Shown: positions 41,300 to 52,490, numbered from the stretch's first letter. The stretch is DNA of 64,000 nucleotides from Gorsachius magnificus (GCA_034008185.1 CM067081.1:153728258-153792257), one strand, 5' to 3'. Numbers and translations: made by a program. Notes: a model not told the origin generated them from the sequence alone.

Positions 41300-41358
41300 G
41301 AGAATTTGAACTGTGGCCATCCCAGGTGCAAGATCCTTCATTAATTGCACTGCAGCCT
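41300..41358 (-). mobile_element. tRNA-like SINE head relic (MIR/CORE-SINE type)
   Basis: Read on the minus strand, a degenerate A-box region (CAGTG followed by AATTAATG, 41339-41356) lies about 41 bases before a B-box (GTTCAAATTC, 41302-41311). The B-box matches the tRNA internal promoter GTTCRANTCC at nine of ten positions, and the spacing is that of a tRNA. Between them is CTTGCACCTGGGA, which fits the middle of many amniote tRNA-derived SINE heads. The cloverleaf is not intact, so this is not a functional tRNA gene. No clear SINE tail was recognised. A chance match remains possible. Confidence 0.42.
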
Positions 41359-41895
41359 TTCCAACCACCTTCTCTAGTTGAATGCGTTTCTGATTTGCCC
41401 TGCACCGGTCTGCTTTCTGGATAACAGGAGTCAAACCCACTTTGTTCCTCACTCAAAGGCAGACACGCAGCATGTGTCTTCTTATCAGTGTCCAAACATG
41501 CAGCGTAAGCCTCGCACATAAAACACCAGAGGCAAACATAGCTAGGGAGAAGAGACCTAGGAGAAAGACAAAGGCTGCCCTTGCCGCTTCTTCAGTTTTT
41601 TTGTTGGGTTGCATATTTTGCACCCTGGAAAGTTGCTGGATTACTTTGCCCAAAGTGATGTTTAATCACTATAATTATGGGTCCCAACTGGATAACTGGA
41701 CAGAAGAACTGCACATTCACTATTCAGAGAGCAGTTAAGACATCAGCAGTAACAGAGGCAGCAGCTAAGCCAAAGACCCCTCATCTTTGAGCCTGAAGAT
41801 ACCATTCCTGTGAAGAGAAGGAGGTACCGACATCTGGACACACACTAACCTAGGCCTCTGTCTGTGATGAGCTGCCAATAAGTGCTTCAGCTCCC

Positions 41896-41983
41896 GTTAA
41901 TTATGGTGGCGTTTCTACAATGATGAGATGACTTCTCTGTGGAGAAGAGCTCTCATCAGGAAATTGGTTCTATTGCAATTAAC
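41896..41983. repeat. 88-nt symmetrical inverted repeat (hairpin)
   Basis: Three pairs of exact complementary blocks are arranged symmetrically around 41939.5: GTTAATT (41896-41902) with AATTAAC (41977-41983), TGATGAGA (41921-41928) with TCTCATCA (41951-41958), and CTTCTC (41932-41937) with GAGAAG (41942-41947). The terminal loop is TGTG. The 18-base spacers between the outer and middle blocks are equal in length. Compared arm to arm, most of their mismatches outside the segment next to the middle block are transitions that would be G:U pairs in RNA. This fits an old palindrome that has decayed, or an RNA hairpin. No known microRNA is recognised and the 4-nt loop is small for one. Confidence 0.75.
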
Positions 41984-42027
41984 ATCTTTGAATATCCAAA
42001 TTTAACATCCTCCTTGAGCATTCTCGC

Positions 42028-42067
42028 TTATTTCAAGAAGTTTGTGATCAATCAAATCCTGAAATAG
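42028..42067. repeat. Second weaker palindrome beside the 88-nt hairpin
   Basis: Centred on TGATCA (42045-42050), the flanking arms match without gaps at ten of seventeen positions and differ by a transition at two more. The best block is TATTTCA facing TGAAATA. It lies 44 bases downstream of the 88-nt hairpin. On its own it could be chance. Confidence 0.4.
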
Positions 42068-43186
42068 AGCTGGAGTTCTGGGAGTCAGAGAGTGGGGAGG
42101 AGTTGTGTGTTTGGGGGCAGGAGAGTTAAGTACACAACAGCTTCACAATCAGCTAGTTGATGCCTCTAGCAGCATTTCAACCCCCTGTTCCCATATGCAT
42201 TATTTCCGAGAAAGCTACTGTCATCAACATCACCACTACTTCAAGTCAGAATAGGTGACACATCCATTCCCTTGCCCCAGTCCTGTCTTCAGGTTCAGCT
42301 ATAGAGCAGGATCCGAGACACGGACAGCCAAAACACACAAACATCACCTCCCAGAACAATTAATGCAGCATGCCTTACAACACACCTTTCCTCTTCCCCC
42401 TCCAACTCCCTGCCAAAACACAAACTCATAAATTTTCGCTTTCTGGGGCTCTCTGTCACTCGGTCAGTCCCCACTTACTGCAGCTCCTCACAGAGCAGAG
42501 GGGAGCACAAGAAGATGCCAAAGGAGAAAACAAAACCAGCAACATGTCTTGCTCTGGACCACATTGTATCCGAAACATCCAGTACTTCCAGCAGCAGCCC
42601 TGCCATAACCTAACTCACAGGAAGGGGACAAATAAGTATTTCCAATATACATACTTGCTGGGATGAAGGAAAACAGGTTTTCCATCCCAGGTGCACTTGA
42701 AGAAAGCACACAGACTCAGCCAACAAAGTTTTCTTCATCTTGTACCACAACAAGAAATCTGAACACTAGATGCACTTACTTTATGTCCCTATAAACTGAG
42801 GGAAAAGCAGCCATACACAGAAAGGATCTAGCAAAATCTTCACTGCTAGTTAGCTATTAAATTTTAAAAATAAAATTCACAGCTAATGCTATCAGAAGGC
42901 TAAATTCTATGGCTCTTGGGTCACAAGTACGAAATGGGAATTTTTTTTTTAATAGTATGAGAAAGACACAAAACAACTTTTGCTGTATTATATTCAGTTA
43001 CATAAAATTTTATTTCCTGCTAGATGGTACTAGACCTTCCCCAACTTTAAAAACCCAACAAACGCTGAGTGCTTATATACTTAGCTAGGCAAATCACTTT
43101 AAGTTCAAGAAATGCTACATTCGGTGAAATTAAAATAAAATGTAATACCACTTTAGGTTCTACACTGCCATCTTGTCATAAATGTC

Positions 43187-43209
43187 AAAAAAAAAGCAAA
43201 AAAAAAAAA
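43187..43209. repeat. A-rich run
   Basis: Two poly-A blocks separated by GC. Simple repeat. Confidence 0.85.
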
Positions 43210-45098
43210 TCAATGAAACTTGAGAAATAAGAGGCACATAAGTAAGATGCAGAGTCTTGGACCACAGCTACAGCTGCTCACACAGTCATCTACACCTATT
43301 CCAAAACAGAGAAAATATGCTTCAAAATCACAGTTGGGCAGTAAAGCCCAGCGCGGTGACAGGAATCACTGGGACTCCGTCTGTTCTAACGGATACTAAG
43401 TCAGACACGGTATGAGCACAAAACTGAATAAATTAGTCCTATAGGCTTTAATACTGAGCCAATCTTTGTTTTCAGTGGGGGATGCTGCTGAGACAGAGAC
43501 AAGAAAAGACTTGGGAAAAGGCCTGTTCAAAGAAATCTAAGCAGTAGAGTAAGAGAAGTGGGAACTAGTGAGCTGATGGGTTAAAAAAAACACTGCACAG
43601 CATGAGGGCTTAATAGCTGAGAATACAGGGCAGCGGGGGCTTGTGATGCTCAACGCCCGCCTGGGAGCGGGCCCTCAGGCAACAAAAGAGCAACGTCAAA
43701 CCTTCTGCAGGGCTGCATCTTTCAACTCAGCAGGTGAGAGAAGACAATGAGGTCATCAACTAAATAACATTTATGAAGAGCTACACCCAATGTTATGACT
43801 CATTAGTGAAAGTGAGAACCTCATAATTGGGGTTCCCTTGTCCAAAATTATTCCATATTTAATACTGTCTGTGCAGTGGCTGTTGGACAGTCATTACTGT
43901 CTTCCAAATCACTGCGATTTGTCTGCATTCACAGTGAAAAATATCTTGACTGTGAGGAGATACAAATAAAATTGGGGGCTCTGAAAAATACTAATCTAGG
44001 GGCTCTGAAAACCAGATTCATTTCAATAAAAGAAGGAGGATGACAGGAAAGCTAGCTCTAGGGAATCCCATAAGAATTCCACCCTCTGGTGGAAATCAAA
44101 TGGGGAATAACCATCAGACATGAGCGCTTGGTCTACCCACTCGAGGAACCCAAAGGGAGCAGGCGTAGAGGAAAGGTTGCTCCCGTGTGCTGGCAGCCTG
44201 AAGGAGCCCAGCTTTCCATGCCTGCTGCCAGTGGGTCAGCAGCAGAGAGCACCTTCAGAGCATTTCACCCTAACTGCAAGGGGAATGAGAACTGCCAGGA
44301 TCACAAGCATTAAGCAAACTTCATTCTCAGGGCAGGTCAAATTTGGGTCCTCTCACCCTTGATGAAACCCCTCTAAAATTTTTGCACTTCAAGGCATAAA
44401 TTCACAAGAGGTTATTAAAAGTGTAACATTACTCAGAGTCTGCAAAGTCCTCCGTCACACCCCAGCACTTCTAGTGTTCCACACCATCCATCTAATGCTA
44501 CTTAGTCCTTGGTGACATTTAAAGAGAAAATTCCCCTTTAGCTCCTCACTCAAATTGCCATGGCAGAAACCAATGGAGTGAACCCTTTAACCTTAAACAG
44601 CATCTTGGCTTCTCTACGACATAAGCTCTGTTATTGAACACATATGGACAACATGCTGACACACACATTATGACAACATGGACCATGTAGGTGGTCCACA
44701 TAGATTATATACACACACAACAACTTGAACCACATAGATATATACATGCAAGCATATATAAAAGTTTCCAACCTCCGTGTATTCCAAGGATGCTTGTCTT
44801 TCCACCGGTCCCACATCCCTGAGAAGTTCTGCCAGCTCCTGCACCTCCTGCCCCCAGCACACAGCACCGGTCTTTTTTGCCAACTGCATGAGCTGTCTGG
44901 CACGATGGTGGGAAAGCAGTAGACCCAGGGAGGCTTGAGGAGAGCCCTAAGACTGCCCCGGTGTACTTGAGTGGGAAAAAGATGGGAGGGAAGAGGTGGC
45001 TCCTGAGTTGTCACTGAAACCACTGTCATATCAGTAGGCTCTACTTCCCTTCCCATTTTTTATATTTAGGTCAAAACATGAGTAGTTACTTATAAAAG

Positions 45099-45153
45099 GA
45101 AAAAAAAAAAAAAACCACACCAAAACCAAAACAACCCAAAACCAAAACAACCC
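45099..45153. repeat. A-rich run followed by a 16-bp tandem duplication
   Basis: A run of about 15 A is followed by two exact copies of AAAACCAAAACAACCC (45122-45137 and 45138-45153). The minus strand is therefore G/T-rich with repeated GGG and GG runs. Confidence 0.9.
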
Positions 45154-46973
45154 AACCTCCTTGGCATATTTTTTCCATGGAGGACTTGACAATGTTCAAA
45201 AGTCAGGACAGCAAGTAAAAACAGAGCAAGCAAAACCCATACAATTTCCAGATCCTCCTGAAATCTTACTTTAAATCCAGGGACCATAAGCATCAAGAGT
45301 TAGAGCAGGAAATAAAGAATCCCTTGCCTTTGCCTGAAACAGATAACAAGCACCGTGGCTTTGCTAAAACCTCTAAGTGTTGCAGCCTTGCATAATGAGT
45401 TACAATGCCAGGCAAAGCACATAACACTTACCTTTGTAACACAATATAATAATAATAACACGCTACCACAGTTTGCCGGTACATCTTTACATGAGTGGGA
45501 AGAAGCTACTATATTCATCTTAGAAGCATTAGGAGCTTTGCTTACAGCCACACAAAAAGCCAGAGTGGATTCAGGAATAAATTTACTTAATTTACAGTGC
45601 ACAGCAATAGTCCATCCCATGCTAATGGCAACTCTTCTGCTTTTTGTCAATATGTTCTTTCTATTGGGAATTTGGATGGCTGTTTAGCGGGTTCATTTGC
45701 TATTTTGTGTCACACATCATCAGCTCTTCTCTGCTGATGTTTTCCAGCTTTACAACTGAGGATTATCCCTTTGGGCTGATCATCCTTTTTCCAAAAAGGT
45801 AATGCTGTGAAATACGGGAAGCAGGTATAACAAATCTGGAGAGGAAAAACCTTTCCTAGATGTCCACCAACTCTTTAATCTTTCCATTCCCTAAATGCAC
45901 GCTTCCCCTTAACACCCACTAACCTCCTACCAAAATGGCTCCTCCCCACGAGGTGGTCACAGCATCCCACCCTCTGCAGCTCACCCAGGCTTCGCCGCCC
46001 AAGGAGCAATACCAAGTCCCCAGGGTCTCAACTCCCAAGCCCAGCTCCAAAGGCCACTAAGCCAGCTCAGCCAGGTACCAGTTCAATCTTTCTCCTTCCT
46101 AGGACATCTCGCCAGCCACCTTTTTCTGGCACCTCTGCCTAGTAAATCAAGGGACTCACTGACCTGGGCTTGCATTGCTGACCTTCACCTTAAGTAACTT
46201 CACCTTGAGTAACCGCTGCTTCTGCTACAAGAGACCAGCCCAGGATGCTGGGCATGATCCTCCCAAAGAAGCACCTTCAATTTAGAGTGATCTCATCATT
46301 ACTACTACTTTTAACGCTTCCTATCATTTCTGCTTTGAGATAAATAAATCTCCATCTTCTCTCAGAGACTGAGAAGAAGTCTCTTCTGAAATATTTCCAT
46401 TCAGCATTTTTTCCAAACAGCTTCTTTAAAAAAGCTTTTTTTAAAACCAAAGCTGACTCACCCTCTAATGCAAGATAGTCTGACTCACATTTAACACTTT
46501 GCTCTCCACAGCTCATTTTGGTCAGCAACTGGCTTAGCTGTATCCTTGTACTACATGTAAGGGGAAAGAAAGGAGAAAGAAAAATGCACTTTAAACATCC
46601 ATTCAGTTCCAGACCATTAGAAATGCTCAGGATAAATTTGCAGAGAAAGGAAAATTGTTTCAGCACCCAGAGACCTATTACAAATTAGAACAGAAATAAA
46701 ATTTTTTAGCAAGAGAGAGATTTGCGCTTTCATGTTCCCAGATTCAGATGAAAAGGGGACTCCGTACAAGAGATATTTTGCTAGAGGGGTTTCTTTTTTT
46801 TCATTTAGCTTTATCAAAATCCTCATGATAAAACTGAACAGCACCACTTCAGAAGTGAAATAACAATCCAGAAATAATTTCCTATTTACACATAACTTGC
46901 AGTGGAATTTATTACTTAATACTGCTAACGTATCTGAAAAGGGGAGCCCTAAAAAGTGAGGTCCAAATTTAGG

Positions 46974-47027
46974 TTGCATATAAACTGGTACTGCTTCACC
47001 TATGGGAAGTCCCCAGTTCAAACAGGA
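46974..47027 (+). mobile_element. Possible tRNA-like SINE head relic
   Basis: A B-box-like GTTCAAACAG (47016-47025) sits about 42 bases after a TTGCATAT-type A-box position. Between them lies CTTCACCTATGGGAAGTCCC, which resembles the anticodon-arm region of amniote tRNA-derived SINE heads. The A-box is poor and no tail was identified. A CR1 copy begins about 125 bases downstream. A chance match cannot be excluded. Confidence 0.3.
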
Positions 47028-47150
47028 AGGGTAGTGTCAGCGTCCCTGTTAGAGCCACGCATCCCTGGCCTAGGGGCAGCTCCTGCGAGGTGCATCCAGT
47101 TAAACCACCTGCAGCAATTTTTCCAGAGGAATCCAAGAAGCTGGGGAGCA

Positions 47151-47303
47151 AATCATAGAATCATTGGATTGTTTAGATTGGAAAAGACCGTTTAAGATCA
47201 TGAAGTCCAACCGTTAACCTAACCCTGACATCCCACCATTAAACCATGTCCCTAAGCACCTCATCTGCCAGTCTTTTAAATACCTCAACCACTTCCCTGG
47301 GCA
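47151..47303 (-). mobile_element. CR1 LINE 3' tail fragment
   Basis: On the minus strand. The plus strand shows ATCATAGAATCATTGGATTG, then TTAGATTGGAAAAGACC, GTCCAACCGTTAACCTAACCC, CATGTCCCTAAGCACCTCATC and ACCACTTCCCTGGGCA. The same CCCTAAGCACCTCATC block, in the opposite sense, occurs in the copy at 61588-61763, so both probably belong to one CR1 subfamily. Similarity stops at about 47303, where the usual continuation is absent. Confidence 0.95.
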
Positions 47304-50300
47304 AAGGGAAGATCTTCTTGACATTAATGGGATCCAGGAGATTACTTGCCTTTAGCCTGAAAGATCTCCAGGTTAGCCTCAGAGCCTGCCCTTCCTCTTG
47401 CTGTGGGTACCACTAATAAAAATAAAACAAGGTCTTTATCTGCTTGGCAGCAAACTGGTATCTCCTACACACAGACTTCTGGGTAACTTACAGGTGGTAA
47501 TAGACTTCAGTCCCAACTAAAGTGAAACAAAATATAAACTCACAATCTAGAATTTAAGAAGTTGTTTACTAGGTTTGGGTGGGGTCTTTTTAATCATCTT
47601 CTGATTAAATAGGATGAAAAGAGGATAAAAGACTGGGGGAGAAGAGGGGAGAGATTTTGACATAGCAACTGAAAATGATTTTAAGTGACAGAAGGCAAAA
47701 CAGGCTTGGCTTATGGCTCTGCTTTGGAAAGCAGGGTGTGGGGACCTCCAGACACCCATGTAAACACATGTAATGAAGCATTCTTGCTCACGACTCTTAC
47801 CTAGATATCAACAGACAGAAAAATTCCCCTTGCTTCACGTACTTCCTCTCTGCTCTGGCAGGTGTTAGCACCCAGACCCGCTGCACCCACACATTTTTGA
47901 GTTCAGTCTGTGTTTAACATCTGGTGAGATCACGAAGACCACGACTTTCGGCAAACTTTTGCAGGCCAAGCAAGCAGGACCAGTCTCCAGAAAACCCTCT
48001 GCCTGGAGGCAGAAAGCACCACTGGGGCCCATCCTTGCAGCATCCGAGCTCTGCATGGGCAAGGCGACTTTCAGAGAAGTTGTGCTAACCTGCAAACTTA
48101 TTTCACACCCCGCTGGAAAGGAGCAACAGCCTTATTCTGTTCCTCACCCCTGGTGGAGGCACATCTCCACACGTCTCCTGTCACAAGGGTCACCTTCATC
48201 GCCAGCCCCAGCAAGTGCTCATGTGGAGAGCCAGGCTCAGCTTTTCTCCGGTATGAGGTAGCCAAAGGTCCAATTTATCATGTGCCTCCACGGTTTGTCA
48301 GCTGCATGTGATCACTCATGAATAATGTTCTCCTGCCCAGCTCAGAGGCACGTACCCATGCCCTCTCCCTGACAGCGTGTCACACACAGACAGGCACACA
48401 TCTCCAAGCCGCATGCGAGATACGCTTATCCAGTGCTTTACATGTGCAGCAGTTATGGTTCATGTATACAAAGCGATACATATCAGAGCAGTCAACCCTC
48501 TTGTTATCTCAGGAATACTAACACGCCGCCTCTTTAACCCTCATCATCATCAAGAGTCTGAGTAAGACATCTGCCAGGTGATGAAGGAGCAAACCCAGGT
48601 GAGAGCCTACCACCAGGGTAAGGTACTGTCCACCCCCTCCAGCTCCCACCTGCACAGTTTTCCTTCCAGCTGCACACATCACCTCTGCCATAAACAAAAA
48701 GGGAGAAATGTGGTGCAGCTTGTTGAAAACGAACAAACAAAATCCCTCCAGTTTCACAGGGGCAAGGTCTCAAACACATAGGATTTAAGGGGAAAAACTG
48801 CATCTGAGAAGAAGCCAGGGCAGAGCTTGCTCCCAGGTGCAGCCCCCCAAGCTCCCAGCAGGTCCCCATGAGCAGACATTGCTGCAAAGGCAGTACCAGG
48901 CCCCTGGCACAAACCTTGGGGAACCCTGGCACTGAGCAGAGGTGCTCCTGGGGCAGCCACAGCCCCACACCTCCATATGGATAGGGAAGATCTTGCAGGC
49001 CTCTGGACAAGCACAGATGGAGGGGGGATGGTGGGGAAGCAGTCCCTTGGGCATCACAGTTTCCAATCACCTGAAGTTGCCTACCCAACTGTGGGAGCAC
49101 CTCTTCAGTTTGGAGGAACTGAGAAAATTGTTAGGGCCCTCCTAGCTATTCCGCAAGGAATTACTATTGTGGTGAGAGACTCCAACCAGACCATCTACTT
49201 CTGAAGAGAACTACCCTTTCTGAAGGAAGCCACCCCAGGTCTAAGCAGCAGAGGGGTTTAGCTCCCTGCCAAATGTCAGGTTGCAGCAGTCTGTGCTGGC
49301 ACCAGCCATCTGCCCTGCTCTGGGCTTGTCATGCCACCCTGCCCTCCCCTTTCTGCTCTGGGACTTGGGAACACAGAGCTCCCCAGCCTGCCTGCACAGC
49401 TCCGAGTAACGCTGCTCCTACTTTGTAAAATACCTACTTTATCAGGTCGAGCTAGCCGTAGCACTGCTCATGGCATTGATAAGCTGCTCTTCCCAAAGCA
49501 TTGCACGACAGGAGGGTAGGATCCTTGGCAAGCAGACCATTTGCCTGGGGGCACAAGGGCAGATTGAGGCGAAAAGCTGTATATAGGGCTGCTTCAGGCA
49601 GGAGGAATGAAGGTCAAGGGCTTCGGGAGAGAAAAGACAGCTGAAAAACTGTACTAGGAAGGCAGCAGCCAGTAAGAGAGCATCCAAACCTACCTGCACT
49701 ACACCCACTGAAATGCTCTGTAACGCTGGAAAGATCCTCAGCCTGGCTAAAAATCAGAGAAAGTCTTAGGTGTTCCTAAGGAACTCATGTGTCCCAAGCA
49801 GGCAGCCAGAAGATCCTCTAGCAGGCTTTTGGAAAATTCATAGTTTAGCCTTTATTCCTGAATTTCATCTCCTGCAGTAAGAGGAGAACAGCTTACCCTC
49901 TGCCATCCCAGTGGTGCTGCAGGGATTAATTTATTTCTGTACAGGGTTTTGAAAACCACTTTAGAATTTCCCAGAATTTGTCATTCTTCCCAGAAAATGC
50001 TTCAGAGAGGCTCATGCTCTGCACACTGGGGCCAAGAGCAGGGCCAGGGCCACAAAGACCAAGTCTCAGCTGGTGCCCCGAGGCAGCGGTGACCTCGGCA
50101 CAGCATCACAGGGATACCTGGCACACGGGTCACTGCCTGCAAGCCAGCGTGTGCCGGTGACGATTCCCACACGCTGTGACAGTGGGTGTGCCAGTAGCTA
50201 CGGTCCAACACCCAGCAGCAATAAGCAGTCCGTGCTGTTCCCACTCCTCTTTAAAAGTCACAGCAAGGACCAACATCGCGGCCGTGAGCAAGACAGTTGG

Positions 50301-51491
50301 ATCCCCCCAAAAAAACATCAGGAGCCCTGTGTTGATGTTCCCATGCGGGCAGAAACACACCTTCCTCTACAGCTCAAGAGCAGTGAGGAGGGGGGACAAG
50401 AAGAGTTATGCAATTTTCACAGGAGCAAGAGACAAACCGAAAGCGCTGACACCTACACACAAGCCCTCTGGCAGCTTCTTGCCAGTGAGTCCATCCCCAG
50501 CGCTACCCGCAGCTCTTCACACTGCTTTCTGTCCCCTGTAACATATTAATAATTCTTGTCGATGGCCCTTCTACTAATACATTACTGCTGGAGTGGTTCA
50601 GGTCAGGGCAGTAAACAGCAGCAAGAACAGTCAAGCCGAGCAGAGCCTGCCTGGCCCCGAGGGAACATGCAAGAGCACCTGAGAGGGCAAAGCAGCCAGC
50701 ACAGATACTAACACTGCAGAAGTAATTCCGTATTTTTTCAAAACTTTGCTTTACAAACTGCATACGGTCAGGGGCATGGAAAAAATTGTATGAACTGAAC
50801 ATTTAATACACTAGTTCAGATCCCATCAGCCTGGACACAAGAACACTGTTTGCCTACTTTAGTTTGCTCCCTGGTAAGTAGCCCTCCCGGCCTTCATGGC
50901 ACAGGCAAAAGCTAAAGCATCAGATGACCTATTCTGAAATACTCTTGCTCCAGGAATCCTGATTTTCCTGACACAACCAGTTCCAAACAGGTGAGCCACT
51001 AAAATTTGAAGCACCTTGACAAAGGAATCCATTAAGTTGCTCCAAAATTCATTTATCTTTTACATATCACTACCATCACATTTCCCATATTTATTTTTTA
51101 AACCAGCTACAGTGGAACATTAACTCCAATTGCACAGCTTTCCATGCTTAAAAACACAACAAAAAAAAAAGATTCAGGGAAGGAAAAAAGTGTGGCTTCG
51201 CACCTGGAAAAGTCCACGTGAGACAGGAGATCTGTTGCTTGTTCTAGCATCTCTCTACGTGAATGAGATTTCCTTTACACCCCAGCATCCTGGATGGACC
51301 CCAGAAGCTTACAGCAATATCCTTCTGGATGCACAACTGTTCCTTCAGTGCATATTTACTGATTTTCTCCAGCCCATCATTCTTTATTTGGAGCTGTATT
51401 TTTATGCACAAAACAGTAGCTTTCAGAGGAGGCAGGAGTTATTAAAAAGTTCATCTGTTCCAGCTGCTTATTCCTCACTTAAACTCATCAT
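47304..51491. other. Non-coding sequence with a GC-richer patch
   Basis: The 48.5-50.6 kb part is GC-richer and therefore poor in stop codons. It contains the longest open frame of the window (48534-49100, minus, 188 codons) and several overlapping frames of 60-160 codons on both strands. None has a recognised domain or repeat. A non-coding RNA exon could lie here, but nothing in the sequence proves it. Confidence 0.55.
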
Positions 51492-51558
51492 TAATCCTCT
51501 TTTTATGACACCATAATTGTCCCTATGGCAACCAATTATGATGTCACAAACAAGATTA
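51492..51558. repeat. 67-bp imperfect inverted repeat (hairpin)
   Basis: Left arm 51492-51519 and right arm 51533-51558 are complementary around a 13-base loop. The inner 8 bases are exact (CATAATTG facing CAATTATG). The next 7 match at five positions and the two differences are transitions. After a 2-base length difference in a T/A run, the outer 8 match at six positions. The structure resembles the 88-nt hairpin at 41896 in style but not in sequence. It could be an old palindromic transposon remnant or a conserved regulatory hairpin. Confidence 0.65.
51519..51546 (+). promoter_or_regulatory. X-box-like, CCAAT and CRE-like motif cluster
   Basis: GTCCCTATGGCAAC (51519-51532) has one good RFX half-site (GGCAAC) and one poor one. 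A CCAAT pentamer follows at 51532-51536 and TGATGTCA, one base from the CRE TGACGTCA, at 51539-51546. RFX, NF-Y and CREB sites also co-occur in MHC class II-type and some ciliary promoters, but the order and spacing here differ from the class II module. The cluster overlaps the hairpin. Function is inference. Confidence 0.3.
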
Positions 51559-52338
51559 GAATTTTAGATGGGGGAACAGAATTAGCTTCTTCGTTATTTG
51601 TTTAGGTCCCTAGCGGCTGTCATGCCTGATCAAATCACTGGCCAGAGAGTTCAAGAACTCTCTTTTCAATATCCCACCAAAACCTGGTATCTTAAGGGAA
51701 GGCAGCCAGAGGCACAAGCAGCGGTGCGTGCCCAGCAAAGGAGGGAGAGCTGTACTGCACGGAGAGGATCCATTTCCAGGCCCCACAGGTCTTTCTGTCA
51801 CCCCCTGAAGCAAGAAAGCATTGGCAACTCTGGTGACATTGTGGGAACTCAGTAGTCAGACTTGCTACAAATAGGATCCATTTTCACGTAAAAGCCTAAT
51901 CCTTCTTTGGATCCTGCTAAGTATTTCCCTGCAATGATTTGTGGCAGCGGTGAATTCCCTATTAAATACACACAAAACAATCATGTATGGCAAGTAAAGG
52001 AAAAGCCCCCAAGCTCATTTATTTCATCATATTTTCTTCTACGTGTAAACTAAGTAACTGCAGTCTATCATCTCTCTTCCTGCAGAATAATCACAAATGC
52101 ACTTGAATGCCTGGAGTGATTTACATTACCCTTCCCTAGTCTTTTTTCATTTCATCTGTACTTTTTCAAGCTCCCAACAAATGAAAGGAGAAGAAAAAAA
52201 AAAAAAAGAACAAAGAGGTCAAATATCAGCCACCCAGGTACCACTCAGCACATCATCAACAATTGGAGGTGGCGCATATTCAACATAAAGATGCTTTGTC
52301 TCCATTCCTCCCCTTGCAGGTTTGGTTCCTGCCATTCT
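51559..52338. other. Non-coding unique sequence
   Basis: No gene seen. The only local structure is an A14 run at 52194-52207. A short frame at 51598-51855 has no recognised motif. Confidence 0.6.
52194..52207. repeat. Poly-A run (14)
   Basis: Fourteen consecutive A within an AG-rich context. No retroelement body was recognised upstream. Confidence 0.85.
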
Positions 52339-52490
52339 GGTGAGCGAATGACTTAGGATAGCAGCAGGAGTTAAGCTAAGAGCAAAGCTCATCAAAAAAG
52401 GGGGCTGGCCCAGGGGAGAACACCAGGACCTGAACAGAGGCACCAGCCCCCGCACCTCTAACACATGCTCCTTTCACCAACCAGGTCTGG
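52339..52490 (-). mobile_element. CORE-SINE/MIR-like relic with tRNA-like head
   Basis: Read on the minus strand, a tRNA-like 5' part (TGGTTGGTG, then GGAGCATG, 52464-52483) is followed by GGGGGCTGGTGCC, CAGGTCCTGG and GTTCTCCCCTGG. This order closely follows the head of an old tRNA-derived SINE common in turtles and archosaurs. Further on, GCTGCTATCC then TAAGTCATTCGCTCACC resembles the MIR-type core passage whose consensus includes CTGTGTGACC and CAAGTCACTTCACC. Several small indels are needed. The copy is degenerate and inactive. Confidence 0.45.

Larger units (their letters stand above)
42068..46973. other. Non-coding sequence
   Basis: No supported gene. Items seen are A-rich runs at 43187-43209 and 45099-45153 and a small two-part hairpin at 43873-43915. 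The 110-codon frame at 45355-45687 starts at GTG rather than ATG and is opposed by a similar-sized frame on the other strand, so it is not called. Confidence 0.6.

Noticed and set aside
45355..45687. 110-codon plus frame with a hydrophobic, membrane-like C-terminus, briefly considered as a retroviral envelope remnant
   Set aside because: It opens with GTG rather than ATG, shows no envelope hallmark I recognise, has no LTRs nearby and is opposed by a 116-codon frame on the other strand.
47304..47430. Possible continuation of the CR1 fragment
   Set aside because: After CCCTGGGCA the sequence leaves the expected CR1 continuation and I could not align it further.
48534..49100. Longest open frame of the window, 188 codons, minus strand
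   Set aside because: It lies in a GC-richer, stop-poor patch with other long frames on both strands at the same place. It has no recognised domain and no splice or promoter context.
50073..50549. Overlapping plus frames of 158 and 121 codons with minus frames opposite
   Set aside because: Several frames open at once points to base composition rather than selection on one protein.
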